Source: JANOMH01 sp031422295 (GTDB lineage: Bacteria; Pseudomonadota; Alphaproteobacteria; Rhodobacterales; Rhodobacteraceae). Taken from it: a stretch of 45,678 bases of DNA. The notes beneath the pieces are model-generated. The model was given only the letters and a program-made list of their open reading frames with translations. It had not been told where the DNA came from and made no database searches. The translations under genes were made by a program, and so were the position numbers. The stretch lies in the NCBI GenBank assembly GCA_031422295.1, contig JANOQM010000093.1:1-45678 (forward strand), read 5' to 3'. Shown piece after piece: positions 1 to 8,561 of this stretch. Numbering within the stretch: position 1 is the first letter of the stretch; every line of letters begins with the position of its first letter.

Positions 1-1180
1 CCTGCTGCCACCCTCAGCAAAGATCGCTGTTGACCGCTCTGTCATACTCGGATTGCGGCCAGAAGATTTGAGTCTTTGCAAGATCGCTGATGGTGGGCCG
101 ACGGCAACCGTGCTGTTCACCGAACAGCTTGGGAGTGAAACTTTTTTGCATTGTGAACTGCATGGCAAGGCAGCGTCGCCACCAACGCGGATTATTGTAA
201 AGCGCCCCGGACAACTGCAGTGCGAGGCTGATCAGCGGGTCGGTCTGACGATTGCCGAGGACCGGATTTTCGGTTTCGACGCCGCGACAGAAGCTGTATT
301 ATGGTCATGACTGGCAAGGTGATGAAGCGATGGCCGCATTTGCGCGGGTGTGGCGTGCAGATCGTCACCGCGAGCGACAGACTACGGGGCGCGGCACGTT
401 TGTTCCGCTGGCTTTCCGCCCGGGTGAGGCTTTCCAGTTCGACGGGAGCGAGGACTTTGCAGTTCTGGGTGGAGAGCGCATGAAGCTGCAGATGGCGCAT
501 ATCAAGCGGTCGCACAGCCGGGCTTATCTTTTACGCGCGTATCTCCTGCAGACCCACGAGATGCTGTTCGATGCGCACTGGCACGGGTTCACGGTATTCG
601 GCGGCGTGCCCGAGCGCGGAATTTATGACAGTGAGGCTGGGCCGCCATCGGTTCGAGGCCCAGCCGAACGCGGACAGCGGTGGACCGCGTCGGGCGGGGC
701 AAGGAACGGCAGATCAACATGCGCTTCCTCGCCATGATGAACCATTATGTCTATGGGCCCGATTTCTGCAATCCGGCGGCAGGCTGGGAGAAAGGGCAAG
801 TCGAGAAGATCGTTCGGGATTCCCTCCACCAACTGTTGCAATAGATGCCGAGCTTGTCTGATCTTCTTGCGCTGAATGCCTAGCTGGAGCAGCGGTGCCG
901 GGATCTGTGGCGGGAGACGGCACATGGCCAGCTGACTGGCACGATTGCCGTTGTCTGGGCTGACGAGGAGGCAGTGCTAATGCCGCTGCCCGTCGCTTTT
1001 GACGGCTGCATTGAGTTGAGCAAGCGCGTCTTGCCCACATGTCTGATCAGCTTCGAGCGCAATCGCTACAGCGTTCCGGCTTCATTCGCCCACCGACCTG
1101 TCAGCCTGCGGATATATCCGGACCGGCTGGTCGTCGTGCTGGAAGCAGGCCTTTGCCATAGAAAACGCCGGAAAGATTAA
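1..1180 (+). mobile_element. istA: Decayed IS21-family istA transposase (pseudogene)
   Basis: Fragments of an IS21-type IstA transposase can be read on the plus strand, but not in one frame. The part at about 300-630 carries the catalytic-core style stretch with PGEAFQFDGSED and ERGIYD. The match then jumps frame at about 630-680, where GRGKERQINMRFLAMMNHY, CNPAAGWEKGQVEK and, nearer the end, SFERNRYSVPASF are all typical of IstA. Two in-frame TAG codons (842-844 and 881-883) interrupt the second frame; the latter is probably a mutated Trp codon. The 5' end runs off or is lost at the window edge, and no istB helper gene follows. This is a dead insertion-sequence relic. The family call rests on recalled motif similarity and is fairly sure; the exact element is not identified. 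Confidence 0.8.
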
Positions 1181-1224
1181 TGTCTATCAGCGGTTCTTGC
1201 CGCCCGGTCGCTGCACTCGAGAGG

Positions 1225-1932
1225 TCAGTTATCGCGGGCATTGCCCCACTGGCGGATAATCTTGTCAGCTACACTCGGGATGTCCCGCGCCACGATGTCC
1301 GGCTCCGGAATCCCCGGTACATGAAGAACTGCATTGCCCGGCAAGGTAACCAGAGCACCGGCGCACCCGGCAGCCTGCGCTCCAAGCGTGTCCCATGCAT
1401 GCGCCGCGACAAGGCACATATCTGCAAGCTCGACCTCAAGGGCGTCGGCGACCATCTGGTATACCTCGCTCGCGGGCTTGAATTTCCGGACTGCATCGAC
1501 GCTGAACATTTGCTCGAAATGCCCGGCAAGACCGGCTTGATCGAGCGGACCCAATCCTTTACTCGGCGGCGAATTCGTCAGCGTCACGAGCCGGAAGCCT
1601 GCCTTTTTCAGGCGGATCATCGCTTGTGCTACGCCAGCATGCGGTGGCATGTTTTGGAGGAGCGTCCTCATCTCTGCAATGTCAGTTTCACCGACATGCA
1701 TCTGCCTGATATCACCGATCATACGGAACACACCTGCGGCAAGCTCACCAAAGGGGACGTAGATGCCCGACAGCGTGACAGCTTCGGAATAGAGGATGAG
1801 TTGCGCGAACCACTCCCGCATGACGCCGGCGTCGCCGAAGGTGCGCTCGAACAGCGGCTCGAGTGTCGTTATGTCGATCAACGTCTCGTTGACGTCGAAG
1901 ACGATAACCGTGGGTCTCAAAGGCGCTTTCAC
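1225..1932 (-). CDS. Haloacid dehalogenase, type II (HAD superfamily)
   Basis: This 235-residue cytoplasmic HAD-superfamily hydrolase most resembles type II (S)-2-haloacid dehalogenases, which hydrolyse 2-halocarboxylic acids to 2-hydroxy acids. Motif I is FDVNETL, with Asp13 as the expected nucleophile. Motif II is TNS (119-121), the motif III lysine is about Lys152, and AAHAWD (176-181) is the characteristic final motif of this subgroup. The length is normal for the family. It stands alone on the minus strand between transposon relics, which fits a transferred accessory gene. The substrate cannot be fixed from sequence: many such genes act on haloacetates, and some members are general phosphatases. 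The ATG at 1932 follows an AGGGAAA ribosome-binding stretch. Confidence 0.85.
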   Translation of the reverse strand: MKAPLRPTVIVFDVNETLIDITTLEPLFERTFGDAGVMREWFAQLILYSEAVTLSGIYVPFGELAAGVFRMIGDIRQMHVGETDIAEMRTLLQNMPPHAGVAQAMIRLKKAGFRLVTLTNSPPSKGLGPLDQAGLAGHFEQMFSVDAVRKFKPASEVYQMVADALEVELADMCLVAAHAWDTLGAQAAGCAGALVTLPGNAVLHVPGIPEPDIVARDIPSVADKIIRQWGNARDN

Positions 1933-2261
1933 AGTTGTTTCCCTTTTTGGGCAGAAGGAAATGCCCGAAGGATGACGGGTTTGATGTAGCCCGACACTGG
2001 CAATTGTGGCGGTATATTGCCCCCGCGAGATTGCAACATGGTTGGCTCGAAGTTCGAAGGGTAAATCAAGAATGGCAGCTTTGCAAAAACGAAAACTACA
2101 TGCCGGTTAAATAGCTTCCCAGCAAGTGGCTTCCGCTGGCTGGCTTCCGGCAAGGTGGATTCCGCGAAGTGGATTCCTTGGATTCCACAAAGGAATCCAG
2201 CACTCCAAGGTCGTTATTCCGCAAGCCTCTGATAAAGAGTAACATTTCCCAAGACCACCCG
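1933..2261. other. Gene-free stretch with TGGATTCC-type short repeats
   Basis: No convincing gene is seen in this 329-bp gap. Between about 2118 and 2200 there is a run of related short words (GGCTTCCGG, GTGGATTCC, TTGGATTCC). It includes a perfect 10-bp inverted repeat, TGGATTCCTT at 2170-2179 and AAGGAATCCA at 2190-2199, with a 10-base loop. No T-run follows, so it does not look like a classical terminator. It lies just beyond the truncated end of an IS3-type orfA and may be debris from that or another element. Confidence 0.5.
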
Positions 2262-2495
2262 TCAGGTGACTTCCGCCTCGATCCTCCGGTGAAAGTGCCT
2301 GTCGCTAGCGAAATGCCGCGCTGCGCCCCCCCGCATACAAACGGGGCCGGGGAGGAAGCATGCCGGGGGGCCCCGATCAACAACCTGAGCGACCGCATCG
2401 CGCTTGAACTCATCCGTGAATTCAGCTCCGAACATCGCGTCCTCCTTGCTTCCAAAATTACCAAGCAAGGCGTCTACAAATCTGGGGGCTATTCA
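2262..2495 (-). mobile_element. Truncated IS3-family orfA with one element end
   Basis: On the minus strand an ATG at 2435, behind a strong AAGGAGG ribosome-binding site, opens MFGAEFTDEFKRDAVAQVVD. This is the typical N-terminus of an IS3-family OrfA helix-turn-helix protein. Homology stops after about 22 residues (near 2370) and the rest of the frame reads as unrelated sequence to a stop at 2262. Upstream, the sequence read on the minus strand starts TGAATAGCCCCC (complement ending at 2495), which has the look of an IS terminal repeat. The element is therefore a left-over first fragment: no orfB and no second terminus were found nearby. Confidence 0.7.
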
Positions 2496-2631
2496 GCCGC
2501 GCTGCTGGATGGCCCAGTTGGTGGCGGCGTGGCTCGGTACTCCCACCGAAAGTAGGGAGCTATTCAATTCAGACAACGTTAGCGTCCATCCGAAAGGCCT
2601 GCACTAGAACCTCGCATCTTGCGCACGTTGA

Positions 2632-2647
2632 AATACTGATATATTGG
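2632..2647. promoter_or_regulatory. Putative GntR-family operator upstream of uxuA
   Basis: AATACTGATATATTGG matches, with one difference, the 16-bp words at 4965-4980 and (inverted) 9584-9599. The core is an imperfect inverted repeat, AATA-N6-TATT. It lies 54 bp before the uxuA start. Shared by three promoter regions around a gntR gene, it is most simply the binding site of that regulator. Confidence 0.75.
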
Positions 2648-2700
2648 CATGGCGCATGTGTAGTGTGATCTGATGGTGTTGACCTTGAAGGGGGTCTTTG

Positions 2701-3921
2701 ATGCAACAAACTTGGCGCTGGTTCGGACCGAAAGATTTGGCTTCGGTTGACGACATGATGCAGGCGGGCGTCGAGGGCGTCGTTTCGGCTTTGCATCATG
2801 TGCCGACCGGAGAGGTCTGGTCGCCAGAGGAGATTGCCGCAAGACAGGCATTGATCGGGCAGATGAAGGACGGGACGCCCTCCACACTGCGGTGGGACGT
2901 GGTGGAAAGCCTGCCAGTGTCCGAGGACATCAGAAAGCAAAAGGGTGCCTGGCGCGACCATATTGCCAATTGGAAAACCAGCATGACCAACATCTCCCGC
3001 GCGGGGATCGAGGTGATCTGCTATAACTTTATGCCGGTGCTGGACTGGACCCGCACCGATCTGGCGTGGCGACTGCCCAATGGCGCCACCTGCATGCGGT
3101 TCGATTTCGTCGATTTTGCCGCGTTTGATATCCACATTTTGGAACGCCCCGGTGCGGCTGCCGAATTTCCTGACCATATCGTCGCGGCAGCAGAACGCCG
3201 GTTTGCCGACATGAGCGATGCTGCCTGCAAAGCCTTGGCAAGCAATGTGGCCTTTGGTTTGCCGGGGGCGGCGGAAACGATGACGCTGGCCGATGTGCGC
3301 GCGCATCTTGCGGAGTACGGCGCAATTTCGGCAGATACCCTGCGCGGACATCTCATTGATTTTCTGGCCGAAGTAACGCCACTGGCGCAGGACTTGGGGA
3401 TGCGGCTGTGCTGTCATCCCGACGATCCGCCATTTCCGCTGCTGGGCCTGCCAAGGATCATGTCAACCGAAGCAGACTACCGGGCTGTGCTGGATGCCGT
3501 GGACCTGTCGGCCAATGGCGTAACATTCTGCACCGGATCATTCGGTGCGCGGGCCGACAACGATCTGCCCGCGATGATGCAGCGCCTTGGGCCGCGCGTG
3601 CATTTCTTGCACCTGCGCAATGTCCGCCGCGAAGGCAGTGATCTGCGCGACAGTTTTCATGAGGCCGAGCACCTTGGCGGCAATACCGACATGGTCGCTG
3701 TCATCGCGGCTATCCTTGCGGAAGAACGCCGCCGCCGGACCGAGGGCCGCACGGATTGGAACATTCCGTTCCGTCCCGATCACGGGCAGGACATTCTGGA
3801 TGATTTGGGCCGCAAGGGCCAGCCGGGCTATCCCACCATCGGGCGGCTGAAAGGGTTGGCAGAGCTGCGCGGTATCATGACGGCGTTGGATCATCCGCTG
3901 GTGACGGGGGCCAATCAATAG
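2701..3921 (+). CDS. uxuA: Mannonate dehydratase
   Basis: This 406-residue cytoplasmic enzyme of the UxuA family dehydrates D-mannonate to 2-keto-3-deoxy-D-gluconate (KDG). Family landmarks include the N-terminal WRWFGPKD, the stretch CYNFMPVLDWTRTDL, the metal-site region LCCHPDDPPFPLLGLPRI, the NGVTFCTGSFGAR segment and FRPDHGQ near the end. The length fits the family. ATG 2701 is preceded by GAAGGGGGTC; a TTG one codon earlier (2698) is an alternative. A regulatory box shared with the gntR/SDR region lies upstream. The gene is convergent with gntR and separated from its likely partner uxuB by the regulator, so the two appear to be co-regulated rather than co-transcribed. Confidence 0.95.
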   Translation: MQQTWRWFGPKDLASVDDMMQAGVEGVVSALHHVPTGEVWSPEEIAARQALIGQMKDGTPSTLRWDVVESLPVSEDIRKQKGAWRDHIANWKTSMTNISRAGIEVICYNFMPVLDWTRTDLAWRLPNGATCMRFDFVDFAAFDIHILERPGAAAEFPDHIVAAAERRFADMSDAACKALASNVAFGLPGAAETMTLADVRAHLAEYGAISADTLRGHLIDFLAEVTPLAQDLGMRLCCHPDDPPFPLLGLPRIMSTEADYRAVLDAVDLSANGVTFCTGSFGARADNDLPAMMQRLGPRVHFLHLRNVRREGSDLRDSFHEAEHLGGNTDMVAVIAAILAEERRRRTEGRTDWNIPFRPDHGQDILDDLGRKGQPGYPTIGRLKGLAELRGIMTALDHPLVTGANQ

Positions 3922-4048
3922 GTGTAGCGTCTCAATAGGTCGTTATTGGTCGGCCGGACCATGCCCCAGGACACGGTGCATCTGGCCGCTATGATTAAGC
4001 TCGATCATGTGTTCGCCTATCCTTGCAAACTTCAACCGGGTCATTGGA

Positions 4049-4840
4049 TCAACGACCGTTTACATAGCCATCAAGCAGGTCGCTCGCGTCGGCAGCAAAG
4101 TAGTCGCGCCGCTCTGTGATCAGGCGGCGAATCACGGTGAAAACCCGGTCAATATGAATTTTCATCGCCGCAGCCGCAACTTCTGGCTCGCGTTGTTTCA
4201 GACCGTCAACCACCGCAATATGCTCGTTCAGCACCAGATCAAGATGGGTGACAAGCGGATACGACATGCGGCGCACACGGTCTAACTGCGCCTTGGCACC
4301 ATTGATGATCTTCCAGATATAGGCTGATGCGCCGAATTCGCAGATCATCGCGTGAAACGCCTCGTCCAGAATGTAGAATTCGTCGTAATCAAAATCCGCC
4401 GCCATCCGTTTTTGCTGATGAAGGTTGAAATCCAGTGCCCGCTCAAACTGTGGCGTCATGCGGCTGGCGGCAAGGCGCACGACCTTCAGTTCTAACGCGT
4501 CACGCACAAGTTGGCCGTCAAACACGGATTGCAAGTCGATCTTGGACACATACGTGCCAGAATTCGGGATCACCGAAACCAGATTTTCTGACTGCAACTG
4601 CAATATCGCTTCGCGCAGGGGCGTACGAGAGATGCCCAACTGGTCACAAATCAGTTTTTCATTGACGTTACTACCGGGTGCAAAGTCTAGGTTAACGATG
4701 GCACGCCGCATGATCCCGTAGACTTGCGATGTCTTTGGCAGCGCTGGATCGATCAGATTGATCAGATGATCGGGCAGCCCCAATATACCGGCGTCCGTTG
4801 AGCCATGTTCATCGGAGTGGTTTTTTTTGGGTCGAGCCAT
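4049..4840 (-). CDS. GntR family transcriptional regulator (FCD domain)
   Basis: This 263-residue DNA-binding regulator has an N-terminal winged helix-turn-helix (KLICDQLGISRTPLREAILQL, then a wing ending SGTYV) and a C-terminal all-helical FCD ligand-binding domain. The latter has the usual Asp/His pattern (FHAM, HLDLVLNEH, AAAMKIHID). FadR/UxuR-type members usually bind sugar acids. The start at 4840 (MARPKK) is preferred over an in-frame ATG at 4960 because it follows AAAGGCGG with good spacing and the extra 40 residues resemble nothing. It is divergent from the SDR operon, and the shared intergenic region carries the 16-bp box also found before uxuA and before the ABC binding protein. It is probably a repressor relieved by a pathway intermediate; the inducer is unknown. 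Confidence 0.9.
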   Translation of the reverse strand: MARPKKNHSDEHGSTDAGILGLPDHLINLIDPALPKTSQVYGIMRRAIVNLDFAPGSNVNEKLICDQLGISRTPLREAILQLQSENLVSVIPNSGTYVSKIDLQSVFDGQLVRDALELKVVRLAASRMTPQFERALDFNLHQQKRMAADFDYDEFYILDEAFHAMICEFGASAYIWKIINGAKAQLDRVRRMSYPLVTHLDLVLNEHIAVVDGLKQREPEVAAAAMKIHIDRVFTVIRRLITERRDYFAADASDLLDGYVNGR

Positions 4841-4951
4841 TTGATCCGCCTTTACCTCAATCGCGTGAATAGCTGCGGCGCATTTGCTTTGCAACTGTGC
4901 ACCCTTGTGGCCGTCGCAGTTGCTGTCAGCTTTCGCGCGCGCATCTGTTCG

Positions 4952-4980
4952 TTGACACAAAATAAATACTAATATATTGG
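4952..4980 (+). promoter_or_regulatory. Putative promoter and GntR operator between gntR and the SDR operon
   Basis: TTGACA at 4952-4957 could be a -35 element for the rightward SDR operon. The conserved box AATACTAATATATTGG (4965-4980) would cover the -10 region (TATATT at 4973-4978, with a short 15-bp spacer). Overlap of the box with the promoter core would suit repression. The remaining 309-bp gap (4841-5149) shows no gene. The exact promoter is inferred; the repeated box is seen directly. Confidence 0.65.
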
Positions 4981-5149
4981 ATAGAAAGCAAGCCTAAGAC
5001 TGTTCCTCCCGACGGCTCAGATATTGGGCTACGGCCAGCGATCAACAACCTAATCCTGCATTTTCCGGCCTTCAGCGCGGTTAATGTGCGATGTGGTCAT
5101 GGTCGAAGTCTCGTCCAGCAACAAAAACGAATGAAAGGCGAAACCGAAG

Positions 5150-5884
5150 ATGACACTGCGCGGAAAAACGGCCCTCGTCACTGGTGCTGCAGGGGCGATA
5201 GGCGCGGCCATCGCGCAGGCTTTGGCGGATCAGGGGGCGTTGGTCGTTCTGGTTGATATGGCGGCGGAACCGACGCAGGCCATGGCAACGGCCCTTGGCG
5301 GACATGCGGTGATTGTTGACCTGTCGGATGCCGCAGCGGTCGCTGCCATGGCCGCTGATGTGCTGGCCCGGTTTGGGCGTATCGACATTCTGGTCAATAA
5401 CGCAGGCATCCTGAACTTTGAAAAGATTGCGGCGACCTCTTTGCAGGAATGGCACCGGGTGCATGGCGTCAACGTCGATGCCGCGTTTCTTTTGGCGCAG
5501 GCGTTCCTGCCGGGAATGCGCGCGGCGCGCTGGGGCAGGGTGATCAACATGTCGTCTTATGCCGCCAAATGCGGTGGGCTTACGGCGGGCACGGCCTATT
5601 CGGTGTCGAAGACGGCGATGATCGGTCTGACCTATTCCATTGCCCGCGAAGTTGCGGGTGACGGTGTGACATCCAATGCTGTGGCACCCGCCTATGTGAT
5701 GTCGGCGATGATTTCTGAACAACTGACCGAGGCGCAGCGTCAGGCGCAGCTTGCGCTCATCCCGGTGGGGCGGTTTTGCCAACCCGAAGAGGTGGCACAT
5801 GCCGTCATGTTCCTTGCTTCGCCTTTAGCCGGGTTCATTACCGGCGAAGTCATTGACGTGAACGGGGGGCTGCAGTTTGACTAA
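5150..5884 (+). CDS. SDR family NAD(P)-dependent oxidoreductase
   Basis: This is a 244-residue classical short-chain dehydrogenase. It has the Rossmann motif TGAAGAIG near the N-terminus, NNAG (about residues 83-86), and a catalytic Ser with YSVSK (Tyr/Lys). The C-terminal ITGEVIDVNGG is the usual family ending. It is the first gene of an operon with a mutarotase, a lactonase, a fructuronate reductase-like gene and an aldo/keto reductase. It is therefore likely to oxidise a hydroxyl of a sugar or aldonic acid, for example a gulonate or keto-deoxy-fuconate type dehydrogenase. The precise substrate cannot be told from sequence. The ATG at 5150 follows GGCGAAACCGAAG, a weak ribosome-binding site. 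Confidence 0.9.
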   Translation: MTLRGKTALVTGAAGAIGAAIAQALADQGALVVLVDMAAEPTQAMATALGGHAVIVDLSDAAAVAAMAADVLARFGRIDILVNNAGILNFEKIAATSLQEWHRVHGVNVDAAFLLAQAFLPGMRAARWGRVINMSSYAAKCGGLTAGTAYSVSKTAMIGLTYSIAREVAGDGVTSNAVAPAYVMSAMISEQLTEAQRQAQLALIPVGRFCQPEEVAHAVMFLASPLAGFITGEVIDVNGGLQFD

Positions 5885-6209
5885 ACGGTTCGGAATGGTC
5901 ATCGGGTTAAAGGCCGATCGTGTCGCTGACTACAAGCGGCTGCATGCGGCTGTTTGGCCCGGTGTGCTGGACGCGATGCGTCGCAATGGCTGGCGCAATT
6001 TTGACATCTACCTGAAAGAGCCGGAAAATCTGTTGTTCGGCACGTTTGAATACGTGGGCGACGATTTTGAAGCCTCTGGTCGCGCGATTGCTGCCGACCC
6101 CGAGACGCAAGCGTGGCTTAAAGAAACCGATCCCTGTCAGGACCCCTTCACCACGCGCGAGCCAGGCGAGTGGTGGGCCTACATGGACAACGTCTTTCAT
6201 ATGGATTGA
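5877..6209 (+). CDS. L-rhamnose mutarotase family protein (RhaM/DUF718)
   Basis: This 110-residue protein of the RhaM-type mutarotase family interconverts alpha and beta anomers of a sugar, classically L-rhamnose. Supporting features are the short alpha/beta length, an N-terminal RFGMVIGLKADRVADYKRLH with the conserved Tyr/His, the central WRNFDIYL and the C-terminal WAYMDNVFHMD. Translation appears to start at a TTG (5877) that overlaps the SDR stop by 8 bp, which points to translational coupling; an internal ATG at 5895 would remove conserved residues. Its position between an SDR and a lactonase suggests that an aldose is the entry substrate. Deoxyhexose specificity is only suggested. Confidence 0.88.
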   Translation: MTKRFGMVIGLKADRVADYKRLHAAVWPGVLDAMRRNGWRNFDIYLKEPENLLFGTFEYVGDDFEASGRAIAADPETQAWLKETDPCQDPFTTREPGEWWAYMDNVFHMD

Positions 6210-7085
6210 GTGATGACATCTGCCACAAAACTGCCCGCCATCGACGCGCATCATCATTTCTGGGACCCGGACAGGGGCGACTATCCGTGGATGGCGGGGA
6301 CGGTTTTGCCGATCCGCCGGGTCTTTACCCCGGATGATATACGTCCTCTTTTGGCCCCTGCCGGGGTGCAGAAAACCATTCTGGTGCAGACGTGGTCGAG
6401 TTTGCAGGAATCGCGTGATTTTCTGGCGCTGGCAGAAGCGACGGATTTCATTGCAGGCGTGGTGGCTTGGGTGGATCTTACGGCCCCGGATGTGGGCGAA
6501 AGACTGGATGATTTGCTGGCCGGTCCGGGTGGCAAATGGCTGGTCGGCATCCGCCATCAGGTGCATGACGAGGCCGATCCACGCTGGCTGTGCCAGCCGG
6601 ATGTGTGGCGCGGGCTGCGGGCTGTTCAGGCGCGGGGATTGGTTTACGATCTGCTGATCCGCCCGCGCGAAATGCCCGCAGCGTTGGAAACCGTTCGGGC
6701 CTTGCCGGACTTGCGTTTTGTCATCGACCACATCGCAAAGCCGGAAATTGCCAAGGATGGCTTTTTGCCGTGGTCCGCGCTGATGCAGCCCTTCGGCCAC
6801 GCGGCGAATGTCTGGTGCAAGCTGTCGGGTATGGTGACCGAGGCTGATTGGGCAAGCTGGACGCCAGACCAGATCACACCTTATATTGACGAAGTTCTTC
6901 GGATATTCGGGGCAAAACGCTGCATGATGGGCACGGATTGGCCAGTCAGTCTGCTCGCGTCTGATTATGGCCGGACGGTTGACCTCGTGCGCGATGCGAT
7001 CTCCGGGCTGCCTGAAAAAAGTCAGCGTGCGGTTTTGTGGCGGGCGGCGGTTGACGCCTATCGGCTGGATGAGGGGCGGTTGTGA
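6210..7085 (+). CDS. Amidohydrolase family protein (L-fuconolactonase-like)
   Basis: This 291-residue COG3618-type amidohydrolase of the TIM-barrel superfamily has the metal-binding start IDAHHHFWDP, ..GIRHQVHDE.. and the late Asp motif MGTDWPVS. Characterised relatives hydrolyse sugar lactones (L-fucono-lactone, L-rhamnono-lactone) or 4-sulfomuconolactone. Next to a mutarotase and an aldo/keto reductase, an aldonolactonase role is the best fit: it would open the lactone made by sugar 1-dehydrogenase. The start could be GTG 6210 or the adjacent ATG 6213, directly after the mutarotase stop. It overlaps the next gene by 4 bp. Confidence 0.88.
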   Translation: MMTSATKLPAIDAHHHFWDPDRGDYPWMAGTVLPIRRVFTPDDIRPLLAPAGVQKTILVQTWSSLQESRDFLALAEATDFIAGVVAWVDLTAPDVGERLDDLLAGPGGKWLVGIRHQVHDEADPRWLCQPDVWRGLRAVQARGLVYDLLIRPREMPAALETVRALPDLRFVIDHIAKPEIAKDGFLPWSALMQPFGHAANVWCKLSGMVTEADWASWTPDQITPYIDEVLRIFGAKRCMMGTDWPVSLLASDYGRTVDLVRDAISGLPEKSQRAVLWRAAVDAYRLDEGRL

Positions 7086-8548
7086 TCCGCCTGAATGACG
7101 CCAACCTGAGGCATCTGCCCGCTGATGTCGCGCGTCCCCGATATGCGCGTGCAAGCGTGCAAACGGGGATCGTGCATCTGGGTCTGGGGGCTTTTCACCG
7201 CGCACATCAGGCAGAGTTTACCGACGACTGTCTGAACGCTGGCGAAACCGGTTGGGGCATCACCGCAGCATCATTGCGCAATCCCGACACACGCGATGCA
7301 ATGGCACCGCAGGATGGTCTTTACACACTGGCGCTGCGTGAAAATGCCGATCAAGTGCTGCGCGTGATCGGCGCAATTACCCAGACATTTGTGGCCCCGG
7401 AGGATCCCGGTGCATTGCTTGCCGTGATGGCGGACCCCGCCGTGCGGATCGTATCGTTGACGGTGACTGAAAAAGGCTACACCGCCAACATCGCAGATGG
7501 CGGTCTGCAGCTGGACGATCCGGGGGTGCAGCATGATCTGGCGCACCCACACAGCCCACAGACAACACTGGGCTTTGTGGCGCAAGCGCTGGCGATGCGC
7601 AGGGCGGCGGGACACAAGCCTTTCACGCTGTTATCCTGCGATAATCTTCCAGATAATGGCCATTTTCTGCACAATGTTCTTGCCCAGTTTGCAGCCTCCC
7701 GCGACGCAGACTTTGGCCGCTATGTCACGGACCAGGTCGCGTGCCCATCCTGCATGGTGGACCGCATCGTACCCGCCACAACCGATGCCGACCGTGACAT
7801 GATTGCCGCCCGTTTGGGGATGCGAGACGCCTGCCCGGTTGTGGCCGAGCCGTATTTTCAGTGGGTAATCGAGGATCGCTTTCCCACTGGCCGCCCTGAA
7901 TGGGAACGCTCTGGCGTCGTGTTTGCCACTGGTATCGGACCCTACGAGGCGATGAAGCTGCGCCTTTTAAACGGCGCGCATACAACCATTGCCGCGATGG
8001 GGCGCGTTTCTGGCCATGCGACCGTAGCAGGTGCGTTCGGCAATCCAATTATTCGGGCGTTCATCGCAGCCTATTGGGCCGAGGTTGCACCGACGGTTGC
8101 GCCGGGCACCGATGTTGACGGCTATACCGCGCGACTGGTGACGCGGTTTGACAACACCGCACTGCACCATAAAACCGCACAGATCGCGACGGACGGCAGC
8201 CTTAAGGTGCCACAACGGATTGTCGCCCCTTTGCGCGACCTTATTGCAATGGGCCGTCCGACCCCGATGCTGTGCTTTGCCTTGGCCGCGTGGATCAGGT
8301 CCTGTCAGGGCACGGATGAGGCTGGGGGCGCGATGCCTCTGTCGGACCCGCAATTGCAGGGCTGGTCGGGCCTGCCAGCCGCCGGGGTTCCAGTGGCAGA
8401 TACGGTGAGGGCCCATCTGGGCCTGTCTTCGGTATTTGGATTGGGCTTGAGCGAATATCTTGCCCCGGCTTTGGAAACTTCCCTAGCCGACATCCGCAAT
8501 TTTGGTGTTTTGGCCGCAGCGCAGATGCGTCTGGCTGCAAAGTCTTGA
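7082..8548 (+). CDS. uxuB: Mannitol dehydrogenase family protein (fructuronate reductase-like)
   Basis: This 488-residue long-chain polyol/uronate dehydrogenase uses NAD(H). It shows the N-terminal binding segment HLGLGAFHRAHQAEF and the catalytic Lys-Asn-His block AMKLRLLNGAHT. The length equals that of UxuB/UxaB/MtlK enzymes. Together with uxuA in the same putative regulon, the best call is reduction of D-fructuronate to D-mannonate, which UxuA then dehydrates. Tagaturonate or mannitol specificity cannot be excluded. The GTG start (7082) overlaps the lactonase stop by 4 bp, indicating coupling. Confidence 0.85.
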   Translation: MIRLNDANLRHLPADVARPRYARASVQTGIVHLGLGAFHRAHQAEFTDDCLNAGETGWGITAASLRNPDTRDAMAPQDGLYTLALRENADQVLRVIGAITQTFVAPEDPGALLAVMADPAVRIVSLTVTEKGYTANIADGGLQLDDPGVQHDLAHPHSPQTTLGFVAQALAMRRAAGHKPFTLLSCDNLPDNGHFLHNVLAQFAASRDADFGRYVTDQVACPSCMVDRIVPATTDADRDMIAARLGMRDACPVVAEPYFQWVIEDRFPTGRPEWERSGVVFATGIGPYEAMKLRLLNGAHTTIAAMGRVSGHATVAGAFGNPIIRAFIAAYWAEVAPTVAPGTDVDGYTARLVTRFDNTALHHKTAQIATDGSLKVPQRIVAPLRDLIAMGRPTPMLCFALAAWIRSCQGTDEAGGAMPLSDPQLQGWSGLPAAGVPVADTVRAHLGLSSVFGLGLSEYLAPALETSLADIRNFGVLAAAQMRLAAKS

Positions 8549-8561
8549 AGGAAAGAAATTG

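Noticed and set aside
1180..1989. Plus-strand open frame of 269 codons over the haloacid dehalogenase
   Set aside because: The opposite strand encodes a complete HAD protein with all catalytic motifs; this frame has none.
1929..2153. Minus-strand 74-codon frame upstream of the dehalogenase, with a faint AlpA-like phrase (LPVSGYIKP)
   Set aside because: The match is a few residues only, no helix-turn-helix follows, and the frame overlaps the dehalogenase start.
3922..4048. Possible terminator or small gene between uxuA and gntR
   Set aside because: Only a 4-bp stem (GGTC/GACC) and a short frame without similarity are present; nothing supportable.
5907..7205. Long minus-strand open frame (432 codons) across the mutarotase/lactonase genes
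   Set aside because: It is antisense to well-supported genes, rich in His/Arg/Gln as expected for a GC-rich shadow frame, and has no recognisable domain.
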